Positions 14,359 through 23,764 of a stretch of DNA of 64,000 nucleotides are shown here, one piece after another. Numbering within the stretch: position 1 is the first letter of the stretch; every line of letters starts with the position of its first letter. Location: NCBI GenBank assembly GCA_017404785.1, contig JAFRBQ010000010.1:1-64000 (forward strand), in the 5' to 3' direction. The notes under the pieces were generated by a model. It did no database searches. It saw nothing but the letters and a program-made list of their open reading frames with translations, and was not told the origin of the DNA. Made by a program: the position numbers and the translations under genes. Origin of the DNA: Erysipelotrichaceae bacterium. Its GTDB lineage: Bacteria > Bacillota_I > Bacilli_A > Erysipelotrichales > Erysipelotrichaceae.

Positions 14359-15732
14359 TTAGTGATTATCTCCCGGTTTATGACCTTCGGGTCTTTCACC
14401 GCCAGGCATCTGATGACCACCATTTGAGGAAGAAACCGTGAACACCACCGCTTCTCCTGCTGATACGCTGCCGGCTTCATATTCAACACCATTGACATAA
14501 AGCTTATAGCCATTTAGATCGATACTTTCCGCAGCACAGGTAAGTGATGTTATGTAGGAATCGCCCGTGAGTTTCCAGGTCGAACCTTCCTCAATCTCCA
14601 CATAGATATCTGCATCTTCATCGTCGCTGTTAATAGCACCACTGTATGATGAATTGTCTTTCAGATACATGTTCAAAGATGAAACTTCATCTACAACGAT
14701 ATCTCCTTCAACACTCTGGCTGTTCAGGTTGAATGTCACATGGCCGCCGTTTGATCCTTCAGATCCCCAACCGGCAGCTGCCGCTCTTAGCAGGACACCT
14801 TCACTGTCCTGATTGGTGATGGTTGCCTTACTCAGGTTTATAGTCGCAACTGTATTGTTCACAAAGAAGATGTCGCCATTTTTGTTCAGCAGAGATCCAC
14901 CATTCATGGAGAACATGGCCAATCCTTCATCCGCATCTCCCGACATTGACTGATAGATCATTACTGCCTGATAGTAGTCTGATTTGTCAGAATTCTTGGA
15001 TACATTATTGGCAACCAGTTCAACATTGTTTAAAGTGACACTGTTCTGGCCTTCTACGACAATACCCTGAGACGATGTCGATTCAAGATAGGCATCAGCT
15101 ACAGTGATATCTGCGGTTGAATAGATGGCTGGTGAACCCTTTCCCTCTGTAATGTATGAACCTTTAGTTACATTTACTGTTCCGCCACCTCTGTCCGATC
15201 TTATCGCTGCCGAAGAATTTCCACTGGTATGGATATTCAGATTGGTCGCATTCATTGTTCCACCACCGGTCGTCATCAGACCGCCTGAACAGTTCCCGCT
15301 TGTTTCAATGACTGAATCAGAGATATTGACTGTTGTTCCTTCGCCGTAGGAAAACACGCCATTGGCATGCGTCCCATCTGTTTCAACAACGATGCTGTTC
15401 AGATCAACAGTTGCCCCATTGGTGGCAAATACAGCTGCATTCTCACCATAGAAGTCAGCTTCATCTCCGGATGAATCACCGCTCTTTTCAACTTTGATAT
15501 TTGCATATGACACACTTTCCCCATCAGCCTCTATGGCATGAGCGCCATCTTCATCTGATGAATATGTTTCATTGATCGTGATATTTTCCTTCTGTGGAAT
15601 GGAATCTTCTATAAGCAATTCTTCTACTGTTTCTGTCTTTTCTGTTTCTTCAATTTGCGTCTGGCTTTGTGCGCAGGCACTTAAAGATATGCTTAAGGTG
15701 ATACTTAACATCAATAATATGAACTTTTTCAT
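14359..15732 (-). CDS. Repeat-rich beta-helix lipoprotein
   Basis: This 457-residue protein has a lipoprotein signal ending LSAC (Cys20), an acidic linker, and then about 250 residues of imperfect ~25-residue repeats such as GATVDLNSIVVETDGTHANGV and GTTVNISDSVIETSGNCSGG. The repeating pattern of alternating hydrophobics with Thr/Ser/Asn/Gly turns predicts a right-handed parallel beta helix, as in adhesins and polysaccharide-binding proteins. The last 25 residues are rich in Gly, Pro and His (GGHQMPGGERPEGHKPG). A strong ribosome site AAGGAGG precedes the start. It is probably a surface protein anchored to the membrane, and a role in attachment or cell-wall interaction is inference. It is divergent from the tyrosine phosphatase gene. 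Confidence 0.75.
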   Translation of the reverse strand: MKKFILLMLSITLSISLSACAQSQTQIEETEKTETVEELLIEDSIPQKENITINETYSSDEDGAHAIEADGESVSYANIKVEKSGDSSGDEADFYGENAAVFATNGATVDLNSIVVETDGTHANGVFSYGEGTTVNISDSVIETSGNCSGGLMTTGGGTMNATNLNIHTSGNSSAAIRSDRGGGTVNVTKGSYITEGKGSPAIYSTADITVADAYLESTSSQGIVVEGQNSVTLNNVELVANNVSKNSDKSDYYQAVMIYQSMSGDADEGLAMFSMNGGSLLNKNGDIFFVNNTVATINLSKATITNQDSEGVLLRAAAAGWGSEGSNGGHVTFNLNSQSVEGDIVVDEVSSLNMYLKDNSSYSGAINSDDEDADIYVEIEEGSTWKLTGDSYITSLTCAAESIDLNGYKLYVNGVEYEAGSVSAGEAVVFTVSSSNGGHQMPGGERPEGHKPGDNH

Positions 15733-15871
15733 GTTCAGTTCCTCCTTGTCTTTTTAAACTTTAGAAGATGAATCTGAACTTAAGATGAAGTTAAAGAGAA
15801 AGAAAGCTGAACTTTTTATCAGTAAATCATATCTGGTAAAATTATGGTGTCAAAAAAGAAGGAGAAAGATT

Positions 15872-16681
15872 ATGTACTATCAGATGGAGAATATTGAAAA
15901 CTTCCGTGATCTTGGCGGGATCACCACCAGTGATAATAAGAAGGTCAGGGATGGAAAACTGTTCCGCTGTGCTGATCTTTCTTCTGCAACAAAAAACGAT
16001 ATCGAAAAGATAAAACAGCTGGGGATCGATACGATCGTAGACTTCCGTTCAACAAGAGAAACCATGGTCAAAAAAGATCCGGAAATCGAAAACGTCAGGT
16101 ATTATCACATCAACCTTTTTAAAGATAAACTCGACGGTATCGAAAGAAACGACAAGGAAGATCACTTTTATGAATGGATGATCGAGCAGTCCTATGATTA
16201 CCCGAACCGCTTTGCTGATCAGATGGTCGCAAACTATTCCACAATGATCTCCGAGGAATATCCGTTAAATGGTTACCGCAGGTTTTTTGACATCCTGCTT
16301 GATGAAAAAAGCGACAGGATCCTCTGGCACTGTTCAGCCGGAAAAGACAGGACAGGTATTGCCGCGATCCTGGTCCTTGAAGCATTGGGCGCCGACAAGG
16401 ATCAGATCTATGAGAATTATCTTGAGACCAACAAACATCTAAAACACAGTGTTTCTGAAGTTCAGGAAACAGTAAAAAGATTAGCTGGTGAACATCCAAA
16501 CTATGAAGCGATCCTCGGTTCTTTCTCAAAGGCCATGTCCGCCAGTGAAGAATTCATCGATAACTGTTACAGAACCATGATCGAAAAGGCCGGTTCACCA
16601 CAGGCTTATCTTGAAAAGTATCTTGATCTCAATGATGATGACATCAGAAAACTTAAAGCCAAATACTGTGAAGATCTATAA
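15872..16681 (+). CDS. Tyrosine/serine protein phosphatase (atypical, CX5R)
   Basis: The start at 15872 is set by the ribosome site AAGGAG 7 nt upstream; codons upstream of it are untranslated leader. The 269-residue product has the P-loop HCSAGKDRTG (Cys154, Arg160), an N-terminal NFRDLGGI motif and VDFRS near 56-60, the signature of the bacterial Tyr_phosphatase3 family (IphP-like, dual-specificity or phosphoinositide-type). Homologues dephosphorylate phosphotyrosine and sometimes phosphoinositides. No signal peptide is present, so it should act in the cytoplasm. The gene stands alone, with a strong bidirectional terminator 66 nt after its stop. Confidence 0.88.
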   Translation: MYYQMENIENFRDLGGITTSDNKKVRDGKLFRCADLSSATKNDIEKIKQLGIDTIVDFRSTRETMVKKDPEIENVRYYHINLFKDKLDGIERNDKEDHFYEWMIEQSYDYPNRFADQMVANYSTMISEEYPLNGYRRFFDILLDEKSDRILWHCSAGKDRTGIAAILVLEALGADKDQIYENYLETNKHLKHSVSEVQETVKRLAGEHPNYEAILGSFSKAMSASEEFIDNCYRTMIEKAGSPQAYLEKYLDLNDDDIRKLKAKYCEDL

Positions 16682-16746
16682 TACTTTTTTATATACTTCA
16701 AAAATTATCAATTGACTTTTGTTCAATAAAAAAAGAAAAACATTCT

Positions 16747-16775
16747 AAAACATTACCTGTGAAGGTAATGTTTTT
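16747..16775. terminator. Bidirectional terminator
   Basis: A perfect 12-bp stem AAAACATTACCT/AGGTAATGTTTT with a GTGA loop lies between the convergent phosphatase and oxidoreductase genes, and T-rich on both strands. Confidence 0.75.
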
Positions 16776-16777
16776 AT

Positions 16778-17755
16778 CTATTCAAGATCATCATAGACAA
16801 GGTCGATCTGCCTTCTGATCTCATCCATTATGTGCATGACATCACTAGTTGCACTGAATGGGACCTTACGGCTTTCAAACAGTCCTTCTCTGATCTCCGA
16901 TGCGGCAATATCGAATTCATCGACATATGAGTTTATCGGACCTTTTCCGCTTGTGAATCTCTTTCTGTTGAACAGACCGTTGTTTAATATGGCCTTTGTC
17001 GAGGCATGGAAGAAGTTGGAAGTTATCGTGCCTTTGCTTCCAGTGATCTTCATTTTCTCCAGTCCTTTCATATCAATGATCGAAGCACTTATATCTGCCC
17101 TGATATCATCCCTGAAAGTCATGATAATCTCTTCGCTTACATCGATGCAGTTTTCAATGACGGCCTTACTTTCAATACTGACAGGATAGCCAAAGAGCCT
17201 GTAGGCATAGGTGATCGGATAGACAGTTATATCCAGTAAGGCACCGCCCGCTCTTCTTGGATCCGATACTCTTGGCGAGTAGTTTATGGATTTCATGTGA
17301 TAGGTAAAACTGGCTTTCTTTATCTGGCCGATCTTTCCTTCATCTACCCATTTCTTTACCTGATTGGCACATGGTGAAAACCAGGTCCACATTGCTTCTG
17401 CCAGATATATTCTTTTTCCTCTTGCGATCCTGATGAGTTCATCCGTTTCCCTGCTGTCTATCGTAAAGGCTTTTTCGCAAAGCACAGGTTTGCCCGCTTC
17501 CAATGCTATCTTCGTGTAACGGAAGTGTGCATTGTGCGGAGTCACGACATAGACGCCTTCTACATCGCTGTCCAGGATCGCTTCATCTGCATTATCATAA
17601 GCTCTGGCGTTAAACTTCTCCGCAAATCTTTTTGAACTTTCACTGTTTCGGCTGTAACAGGAAACGATTTCGTGATTGCCACTGTTGATGATCTGACTTG
17701 CGACCTGATTGGCCAGTCTGCCCGTTCCAATAAAACACCACCTGAATTTTTCCAT
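16778..17755 (-). CDS. Gfo/Idh/MocA-family oxidoreductase
   Basis: This 325-residue protein has an N-terminal Rossmann motif FIGTGRLAN (9-17), the conserved segment VYVVTPHNAHF (about 69-79) and GKPVLCEKAF (about 88-97), whose EK is the family hallmark and whose Lys sits in the active site. The C-terminal half has the mixed beta-sheet domain that binds the sugar or other polyol substrate. Such enzymes oxidise or reduce sugars, inositols or their derivatives with NAD(P). Nothing nearby identifies the substrate. The ribosome site AAAGGAAAG supports the start. A 12-bp terminator lies directly after the stop. Confidence 0.85.
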   Translation of the reverse strand: MEKFRWCFIGTGRLANQVASQIINSGNHEIVSCYSRNSESSKRFAEKFNARAYDNADEAILDSDVEGVYVVTPHNAHFRYTKIALEAGKPVLCEKAFTIDSRETDELIRIARGKRIYLAEAMWTWFSPCANQVKKWVDEGKIGQIKKASFTYHMKSINYSPRVSDPRRAGGALLDITVYPITYAYRLFGYPVSIESKAVIENCIDVSEEIIMTFRDDIRADISASIIDMKGLEKMKITGSKGTITSNFFHASTKAILNNGLFNRKRFTSGKGPINSYVDEFDIAASEIREGLFESRKVPFSATSDVMHIMDEIRRQIDLVYDDLE

Positions 17756-17937
17756 ATGATATCTTTCCTTTGTTTCCCGATTATATAAACAGATACTTTC
17801 TATCGAAATTGTAACATGACCTCAAAGATGCTGCCTCAAGGTTGATCCACACTGTTCCGGGAATCATCTTAACTGTCTTCTTCATTTTTTCATGATAAAA
17901 TCCGAATTGATAAACCACAGGAAAGAAGGAAACAATA

Positions 17938-18528
17938 ATGGATGCAAGACAGGCAATCTTAACAAGACGCAGTACCAGAAGATTTCTGGATAAGCCGATC
18001 GATGATGAGACATTGAAGGAAATAATCGAAGCCGGACGTTACGCCCCAAGCGGAGGCAACTCCCAGAGCAACCGCTTCTTTGTGATCAGGGACAGAAAGA
18101 TCCTTGATCAGCTGGTCGAGATGGTCAAGGACTCTTTCAGTAAAATGGAAGTCTATGAAGGCATGTATAAATCCATGGCTACTTCGATCACCTTATCCAA
18201 GAGCGGCAATTATGTCTTTCACTATAATCCGCCATGTCTGATCGTGCTGGCCAATAAGAAGGATTACGGAAACAATCTGGCTGATGTAGCCTGTGCCCTG
18301 GAAAACATGATGGTCTATGCCAATGCCAAAGAACTTGGATCGTGCTGGATCAACCAGCTCAGATGGCTCAACGAAGATGAAAAACTTCTAAAGCTCTTTT
18401 ACAGCTTTGGCATGAAGGAAGACGAAAGGATCTATGGCGCTCTGGCGCTTGGTTATCCCGACAGTGAAGATGGTCTTCCGGAAAGACGACAGGTCGAAAG
18501 AAAAGGCAATGAAGTCATATATATCTAA
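17938..18528 (+). CDS. Nitroreductase-family flavoprotein
   Basis: This 196-residue protein has the family N-terminus ILTRRSTRRFLDKPIDDETLKEIIEAGRYAPSGGNSQSNRFFVI, in which the RRS-x-R segment and the APSGGN-x-Q turn contact FMN. The region NLADVACALENMMVYANAKELGSCWI (about 121-146) is the conserved dimer-interface helix. It should be an FMN-dependent NAD(P)H oxidoreductase; natural substrates of this family are diverse and rarely known. A purine-rich ribosome site (AGGAAAGAAGGAAAC) precedes it. The SDR gene follows after 14 nt, so the two form an operon, suggesting successive reductions of a shared substrate. Confidence 0.85.
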   Translation: MDARQAILTRRSTRRFLDKPIDDETLKEIIEAGRYAPSGGNSQSNRFFVIRDRKILDQLVEMVKDSFSKMEVYEGMYKSMATSITLSKSGNYVFHYNPPCLIVLANKKDYGNNLADVACALENMMVYANAKELGSCWINQLRWLNEDEKLLKLFYSFGMKEDERIYGALALGYPDSEDGLPERRQVERKGNEVIYI

Positions 18529-18542
18529 ACGGAGGATCGAAT

Positions 18543-19247
18543 ATGTTTAAAGACAAGGTAGCTGTCGTGACCGGTGGTGCCAACGGAATAGGAAAATGTA
18601 TTTCCCAGGAATTTGAAAAACAGGGTGCCATCGTTGAAGTGATAGATATCGCTAAAGGTGATCATTATCAGGGCGATATATCAGACAAGGAAACACTGGA
18701 GAACTTTGTGAAGTATGTTATCGACAAGCACGGACATATCGACTATCTTATAAACAACGCCTTGCCTTTGATGAAAGGCATCGATGAATGTACTTATGAG
18801 GAATTTGAATATGCTCTGAAAGTTGGAGTAGCTGCTCCTTTCTATCTGAGCAAGCTCTTCCTTCCTTACTTCAATAAAGGATCTTCCATAATCAATATTT
18901 CCTCTTCAAGAGACAGGATGTCGCAACCCCAGACCGAGAGCTATACGGCTGCCAAGGGTGGAATAGCTGCTTTGACTCATGCCCTGGCGGTAAGTCTTGG
19001 TCCAAGGATCAGAGTCAACTCCATCTCACCAGGATGGATCGATACCGACTACAAGGTCTATGAAGGCCCTGATGCCTTCCAGCAACCTGCAGGCAGAGTA
19101 GGAAATCCTCTGGATATCGCCAATGCTGTACTGTTTCTTTGTTCCGATAAATCTTCATTCATCACCGGTGAAAACATCTGTGTCGACGGCGGTATGACTA
19201 AACTGATGATCTATCATGGCGATAACGGCTGGGGTTTAAAGGAATAA
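18543..19247 (+). CDS. Short-chain dehydrogenase/reductase
   Basis: This 234-residue classical SDR has TGGANGIG (10-17), Asp35 at the end of strand 2 (VEVIDIAKGD, which favours NAD(H)), NNA (71-73), ISSSRDR with the catalytic Ser (about 119-122), and YTAAK (Tyr134, Lys138). The segment between strand 2 and helix C is short, so the enzyme is some 20 residues below the usual 250. The ribosome site GGAGGATCGAAT is good. It is the second gene of a pair with the nitroreductase; a shared terminator with the convergent nitroreductase-like gene follows. Substrate unknown. Confidence 0.85.
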   Translation: MFKDKVAVVTGGANGIGKCISQEFEKQGAIVEVIDIAKGDHYQGDISDKETLENFVKYVIDKHGHIDYLINNALPLMKGIDECTYEEFEYALKVGVAAPFYLSKLFLPYFNKGSSIINISSSRDRMSQPQTESYTAAKGGIAALTHALAVSLGPRIRVNSISPGWIDTDYKVYEGPDAFQQPAGRVGNPLDIANAVLFLCSDKSSFITGENICVDGGMTKLMIYHGDNGWGLKE

Positions 19248-19262
19248 TATTTACACATAAAT

Positions 19263-19317
19263 AAAAAGAACAGATCAAAATCTTCCACTTTCAGGTTCAT
19301 AGATCTGTTCTTTTTTT
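19263..19317. terminator. Bidirectional terminator
   Basis: AAAAAGAACAGATC (19263-19276) pairs with GATCTGTTCTTTTT (19302-19315), a 14-bp stem with a 25-nt loop, between convergent genes. Confidence 0.65.
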
Positions 19318-19326
19318 ATTTTCGGA

Positions 19327-19989
19327 TTATTCCCAGATATCTTTTCCTTTACCTGATCCAAGTTCAAAATGGCACTTTACGATACCAAGATCAACTCTGG
19401 TATGTACACCCAATCCGGCGACTCTGACTTTGACTTTGTCACCGTTTCTAGTAAAACGGAATTTCTGCTGATTCATTGCAGTCGGTGCCAGGATGGCTGC
19501 CTCGAGTCCGTTTCTGTACCACTCAGGATCATCTGGTTTAAAATCGCTGATATCTTCTATGGTCTTGCCGTTATGGGCAACTCCGGAATCGATGCCATAG
19601 CCCATCGCAACGACCATATAGTGTTTCTCACCCGGCAGGATATTTCCCTTGGCCTTGCCTTTCTTATACGTCAGAGCTACCCAGCAGGAGTTTACTCCCA
19701 GTTCCTGAGCCTTGAGTACGATCCTTTCACCATAATAGCCCGCATCTTCTTCCTTTTTGGAAGGTCCGATGATTGTCAGATAATTGCGACAACCCTGAAA
19801 CTTGCCATAGGATGGCTTGCCTGCTTCAAAGGCTTCAGGTTCATCTGTGATCAGCTGAAAATGAAAACCGCTCTCTTTATTGCATAAGTCGATCTCTTCG
19901 TTAAGCAGATCAGCAGTCTTTTTATCGATCGGTCTATTGTCGAATCTTCTGACTGAATGTCTACTTCTTATCACATCCATTACATCCAT
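19327..19989 (-). CDS. Nitroreductase-like protein (TM_nitroreductase type)
   Basis: This 220-residue protein starts DVIRSRHSVRRFDNRPIDKKTADLLNEEI, the nitroreductase entry with Arg residues for the FMN phosphate. It differs from the gene at 17938: the central part has GERIVLKAQELGVNSCWVALTYKKGKA, and the C-terminal half is a second related unit (AAILAPTAMNQQKFRFTRNGDKV), as in the duplicated single-chain TM_nitroreductase family. It ends with FELGSGKGKDIWE. Flavin binding is likely, the reaction unknown. It has its own promoter region with a ribosome site (AAGGAGAAAA) and converges on the nitroreductase/SDR operon. Confidence 0.75.
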   Translation of the reverse strand: MDVMDVIRSRHSVRRFDNRPIDKKTADLLNEEIDLCNKESGFHFQLITDEPEAFEAGKPSYGKFQGCRNYLTIIGPSKKEEDAGYYGERIVLKAQELGVNSCWVALTYKKGKAKGNILPGEKHYMVVAMGYGIDSGVAHNGKTIEDISDFKPDDPEWYRNGLEAAILAPTAMNQQKFRFTRNGDKVKVRVAGLGVHTRVDLGIVKCHFELGSGKGKDIWE

Positions 19990-20071
19990 GATTTTTCTCC
20001 TTGTCTGCAGTGGTTATGCAAATATGATTTTATATACAAAGCTGATACCGTTCAATGAATATGCTTTTAAA

Positions 20072-20093
20072 AAGGTTGCATTTCTGCAACCTT
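20072..20093 (-). terminator. Terminator of the lipoprotein operon
   Basis: AAGGTTGCA/TGCAACCTT (9-bp stem, TTTC loop) overlaps the last stop codon of the operon; on the minus strand it runs into TTTTTAAAAG. Confidence 0.7.
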
Positions 20094-21558
20094 AATTTTG
20101 CGGTTTATTGAGCTGGGTCCAACCCTGTGGTGCATAGGCATCAGGTCCCATATAAATCAGATCGCCATCCTGGTAGACCGTATCATATGAAGTCGGTACT
20201 TTTATCGAATTGCCGTCAACAGTTGTATATTCATCTCTTTCCGTTATGACATCGCACCACTGGTTGATATATTTATCGTTGTCTCCGCCGGTGTATTCGC
20301 TGTCCCATGATGAGATATCGCCGGAACTAGGAGAATAGACCTGTTCCATCAGATAATCATGTATCATGTTGGTTATGTACTGCGCATTTTTCTGAACTAC
20401 ATATATGAATTCACCTGTGAAATTGGAATTGGCTGTGACATTATCGAAGACCCTGGCGTAGTTGGCATAAGCTTCTTCACTGTAAGCTGTGAATACTGCT
20501 GTATACGGAACTATCCAGGTATAGGTATCAAAATAACCGTTGATCGTTTCCGCCATGATCACCGATGAGGAGATCTCGATCTCATAGGCATTGCCTTCGG
20601 TTATGAAATATGAAGTCTTCTCGTAGGATCCTTCACAGCTCTTGCCTGAGAAACCGTTTGGTGAAGCCATGGCACTTAAGAAGGCATTGGCTTCTCCATT
20701 TAAAGCCAGCTGAAATTCATAGCTTGGTCCCTGGGCATTCAGGATCGTGCCCTTGTATCCCATCAGTCCCAGCATGAAATCGTTGTATTCATGGGCATTG
20801 CGGTAATTCAGATAAATGTTGTACAGATCAAGATAGGTTCCTTCCGGTGTCCAGATACCTTTTCTGGCCATCTGCAGATATCCCATCGTACTTATTACTT
20901 CGATCATGGCATCGTTGTCCGGTGAAACCATCTTTATCGTTACGAACGCCGGATACATCGAAGAACAGACTCCCCACTCCACATTCACCGAAGCCTTCCA
21001 GCCGTAAGGAACCAGGGCAACAGCTGTTCTTATACCATAGGTTGGTTCATACAGTGTCTGCAGGGTATAGTAGACAGCCTTGCTTTGAGCAGTCTCGATA
21101 CTTAGACCATTTACAGAAGTATCAGTCGAGATCGCTCCCGTATCAAGAAAGCTCTGATAGAGTTCGCGATCACTGGTAAACATAAAGTAGTATCCATCAT
21201 AGTATGTACCGGCAATGATCTGATCGTAGTAGTTTCCGACAAATTCATCACCTTCCTCATCTTTGAAACGGAATTCTTTATCCTTGTATGTCCAGTTAAG
21301 AATGTATGACTGGCCTGCGATCTCAATAGTACCGCTTCCATCAGGATCAAGATGCAGTGTCTCGTTATTGAGTTCAAGCTTGTTTCCATCCTTATCCGAA
21401 CACGAGAAAGCAAAATAATCACCACTGATGTCCGTCGTTACAACTATATTTTCGCTGTTTTCTTCTTTCTGTGGTTCAACTTCTTCCTTCTTCCCGCAGG
21501 CTGAACCTGCGATAAGAAGAATTAAAGACAAACTCACTAAAATAATCTTTCTTTTCAT
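20092..21558 (-). CDS. Lipoprotein of unknown function (operon gene 4)
   Basis: I start at ATG 21558 (488 residues), since MKRKIILVSLSLILLIAGSAC is a typical lipoprotein signal with Cys21; the codons before it belong to the upstream gene's end. An N-terminal part (about 50-130) holds small beta strands of a Lipocalin/DUF-like type (SYILNWTYKDKEFRFKDEEGDEFVGNYYD). A long central part (about 150-400) starts ETAQSKAVYYTLQTLYEP and includes PYGWKASVNVEWG. The C-terminus is rich in Tyr, Asp and Gly. I recognise no catalytic motif. A ribosome site GAGGT sits 10 nt before the ATG. It is the last gene of a four-lipoprotein operon. Confidence 0.7.
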   Translation of the reverse strand: MKRKIILVSLSLILLIAGSACGKKEEVEPQKEENSENIVVTTDISGDYFAFSCSDKDGNKLELNNETLHLDPDGSGTIEIAGQSYILNWTYKDKEFRFKDEEGDEFVGNYYDQIIAGTYYDGYYFMFTSDRELYQSFLDTGAISTDTSVNGLSIETAQSKAVYYTLQTLYEPTYGIRTAVALVPYGWKASVNVEWGVCSSMYPAFVTIKMVSPDNDAMIEVISTMGYLQMARKGIWTPEGTYLDLYNIYLNYRNAHEYNDFMLGLMGYKGTILNAQGPSYEFQLALNGEANAFLSAMASPNGFSGKSCEGSYEKTSYFITEGNAYEIEISSSVIMAETINGYFDTYTWIVPYTAVFTAYSEEAYANYARVFDNVTANSNFTGEFIYVVQKNAQYITNMIHDYLMEQVYSPSSGDISSWDSEYTGGDNDKYINQWCDVITERDEYTTVDGNSIKVPTSYDTVYQDGDLIYMGPDAYAPQGWTQLNKPQN

Positions 21559-21566
21559 TGTTGTAT

Positions 21567-22847
21567 CTACCTCGTAACTATCCACATGGCCGGTCTGACC
21601 CCGACATTATCAGCCGAAACATCAAAAGACATGAAAGCCCCGATATCGGTTATTACGATTGCTCTGTTTTGCCTGTCACCCATCGTCCTGGTCCAGTAGT
21701 TGGCATAATGTCTGGTCGATGATTGATGATAGGTTGAAAAACCGACTGTTGAATATCTGGTGAGCTGATCGCTTGGCCGGCACAGACGTCCTGAAGCGCC
21801 ATAGCTCAGATCGATGCCGAATCTGTTCCAGGTCTCTGACCATTGTTTTGGCCCGTTATCTTCATCCATGAAACTTGGATAATAGTCATCTTCTTCACCC
21901 AGATAGCTGATGACTTCACCTAGATCGAGTACAAACACTTTGTCATCACTGTCAGATCCGTTATCGACATTTTCTAAAGAATCATAGTCTATATAACTGT
22001 TTGGTCTGATGAAATACTCTTTCAGATAATCGCTGTATGATCTGTTTTCCAGATGACTCGTTACGATCAGTTTCTTTTCTTCATTGGTAAAAACCGAATC
22101 AAAGAAAATGCCATTGAGATATTCTCTTAAAGAAGAGTCAACCCAATTTGTATTGCCTTCTTCGTTGAACCTGAAGGAATCTATGACATTGTCCGATAAC
22201 AGCAGGATCCTGTCGTCCTGTTTATCAATGACTTTCCAGTAGATCGGATCTGCCCCGTTTTCTTTACAGTTGTCCTGTTCAAGACGACCAAGAGCAGCAT
22301 AATCACCGATCTCAAGATCTGACAGTTCCTTGAACCCGGTAGTACCGTTCAGGATGCCGTCTATATCTTCCCCGGATACTTCTTTGAATAATTCATATTC
22401 AAGATGCAGGATGCCATCTTCGATAAAACAGCTGTAGAACTGATCACCGATTTTCGCGGCATTGTCATTAAAATAGATCTCGCATTCTTCTTCCTTTACA
22501 TCAAATACCGGCAAGGAAAAACTCTTCCCATTGATGTCTTCAGCACTCTGCTCTGTAAAATCGACATTGACGCTTATGCCCTTACCGTTGCCATCTACTT
22601 TTATATAACGGGCAAAACGGAATGCCTCCAGAAAGAAAGGATAATCATAAGAATTGCCGTTATAAAAGACCTGGGGAACAACCAGTTCCCCATCGCCTTT
22701 AAGACTCTCTCCACCCTGATAAACAAAGTAACGCGAGTAATTAACAATTGGATCATCATCCTTGATAGAAGGAGTGATGTCGTCATTCTTTTTTTCGCAA
22801 GAGCATAAGATAAACAGAATAAAGATGACGATAAACAGTTTCTTCAT
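21567..22847 (-). CDS. DUF6273-type lipoprotein (operon gene 3)
   Basis: This 426-residue protein has a lipobox ILCSC (Cys17). The C-terminal 250 residues contain IYWKVIDKQDDRILLLSDNVIDSFRFN, then WVDSSLREYLNGIFFDSVFTNEEKKLI, the core of DUF6273, a fold found in many exported Firmicute proteins and thought to bind carbohydrate or cell wall, though that is not established. The end (GVRPAMWIV) matches the related lipoprotein at 23765-24985, so the two share domain and ancestry. Start and stop: ATG at 22847 overlaps the previous stop as TAATG, and the next gene starts 8 nt after this stop, showing translational coupling. Confidence 0.75.
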   Translation of the reverse strand: MKKLFIVIFILFILCSCEKKNDDITPSIKDDDPIVNYSRYFVYQGGESLKGDGELVVPQVFYNGNSYDYPFFLEAFRFARYIKVDGNGKGISVNVDFTEQSAEDINGKSFSLPVFDVKEEECEIYFNDNAAKIGDQFYSCFIEDGILHLEYELFKEVSGEDIDGILNGTTGFKELSDLEIGDYAALGRLEQDNCKENGADPIYWKVIDKQDDRILLLSDNVIDSFRFNEEGNTNWVDSSLREYLNGIFFDSVFTNEEKKLIVTSHLENRSYSDYLKEYFIRPNSYIDYDSLENVDNGSDSDDKVFVLDLGEVISYLGEEDDYYPSFMDEDNGPKQWSETWNRFGIDLSYGASGRLCRPSDQLTRYSTVGFSTYHQSSTRHYANYWTRTMGDRQNRAIVITDIGAFMSFDVSADNVGVRPAMWIVTR

Positions 22848-23749
22848 TATTTGAAGCTTATTGAATTGATAAATTTGTCGAAGCAGGTGTATGATTCTTC
22901 GCTGCGGCTTGAGAACCAGCCACTGGTATCACCGCTGTTTCTTATATTGTAGACATCGTTGTCATGTTCGATATAGTAGGAATATGGCTTTTCATTGGCA
23001 CTGCTGACATAAGCCTTGTATGCAAGACCGTTGATCTCAACATCTTCATAGGTATTGTCTGCAATCAGAATATCCGCAAAAGTCTTATTCTTGTCGACTC
23101 TGATCATGAAAGTAAAGTCTTCATTGCCTTCTTCACCATAATGCCATCCCACATTCTTTTCCATAAGATTGCCATTTGGATCTTCAGTAACTCTGCTTGT
23201 AGTCTTATATACTGAATGATCATCATCAAGCTGATAATTGAGTTCATCAAAAGTTGGTTCGTCCATGACTGTCGTTGTATTGCTGGTGAAAGAAACGCCA
23301 CCCAGAAGTTCCTTCAGTTTTGTTCCGTCATCAACTTCCTTCATGGTCATATCAACAACGTAAAGGTCTTCACCATTCTGGATAAAGCCCATGACGTCAT
23401 TGCCATTGTTGAAACGATAGACAGTATAGCCGTTGATCTCATACTGTTCGAGGTTGTCAACATTTGTCATATCAGACAGTTTCTGAGCAGGCATGAAGCC
23501 TATAGTAATCGATTCTTCGTCTGAAAGATTGTAGACCAGATCCTTTTCAACGATCTTGCCGTCAGTTGTTGCTTCGCAATATCTTTCAACGCTCACAAAT
23601 TCTGCCGGTTTATTCATATGAAGTGCCATGACGTCATCATCTGCGATCGTCTTTGATGCGCTTCCGCCGCCGTTTCCTGAACCGCCTGCGCAGGCTGCCA
23701 GCATCATAGCCAGCATTACAAATAATACTAGTTTAATAATCTTCTTCAT
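22847..23749 (-). CDS. Lipoprotein of unknown function (operon gene 2)
   Basis: This 300-residue protein has a lipoprotein signal MLAAC (Cys20), followed by a Gly/Ser-rich linker (AGGSGNGGGSAS). The rest looks like two similar alpha/beta halves: VYNLSDEESITIGFMP with YTVYRFNNGNDVMGFIQNGEDLYVVDM in the first, and VGWHYGEEGNEDFTFMIRVD with LAYKAYVSSANEKPYSYYIEHDNDVYNI in the second. An internal duplication is therefore likely. No known motif is seen. Its ribosome site AAGGAGA is clear, and it overlaps the downstream gene by one base. It lies between the two DUF6273 lipoproteins. Confidence 0.65.
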   Translation of the reverse strand: MKKIIKLVLFVMLAMMLAACAGGSGNGGGSASKTIADDDVMALHMNKPAEFVSVERYCEATTDGKIVEKDLVYNLSDEESITIGFMPAQKLSDMTNVDNLEQYEINGYTVYRFNNGNDVMGFIQNGEDLYVVDMTMKEVDDGTKLKELLGGVSFTSNTTTVMDEPTFDELNYQLDDDHSVYKTTSRVTEDPNGNLMEKNVGWHYGEEGNEDFTFMIRVDKNKTFADILIADNTYEDVEINGLAYKAYVSSANEKPYSYYIEHDNDVYNIRNSGDTSGWFSSRSEESYTCFDKFINSISFK

Positions 23750-23764
23750 TTTCTAATCTCCTTG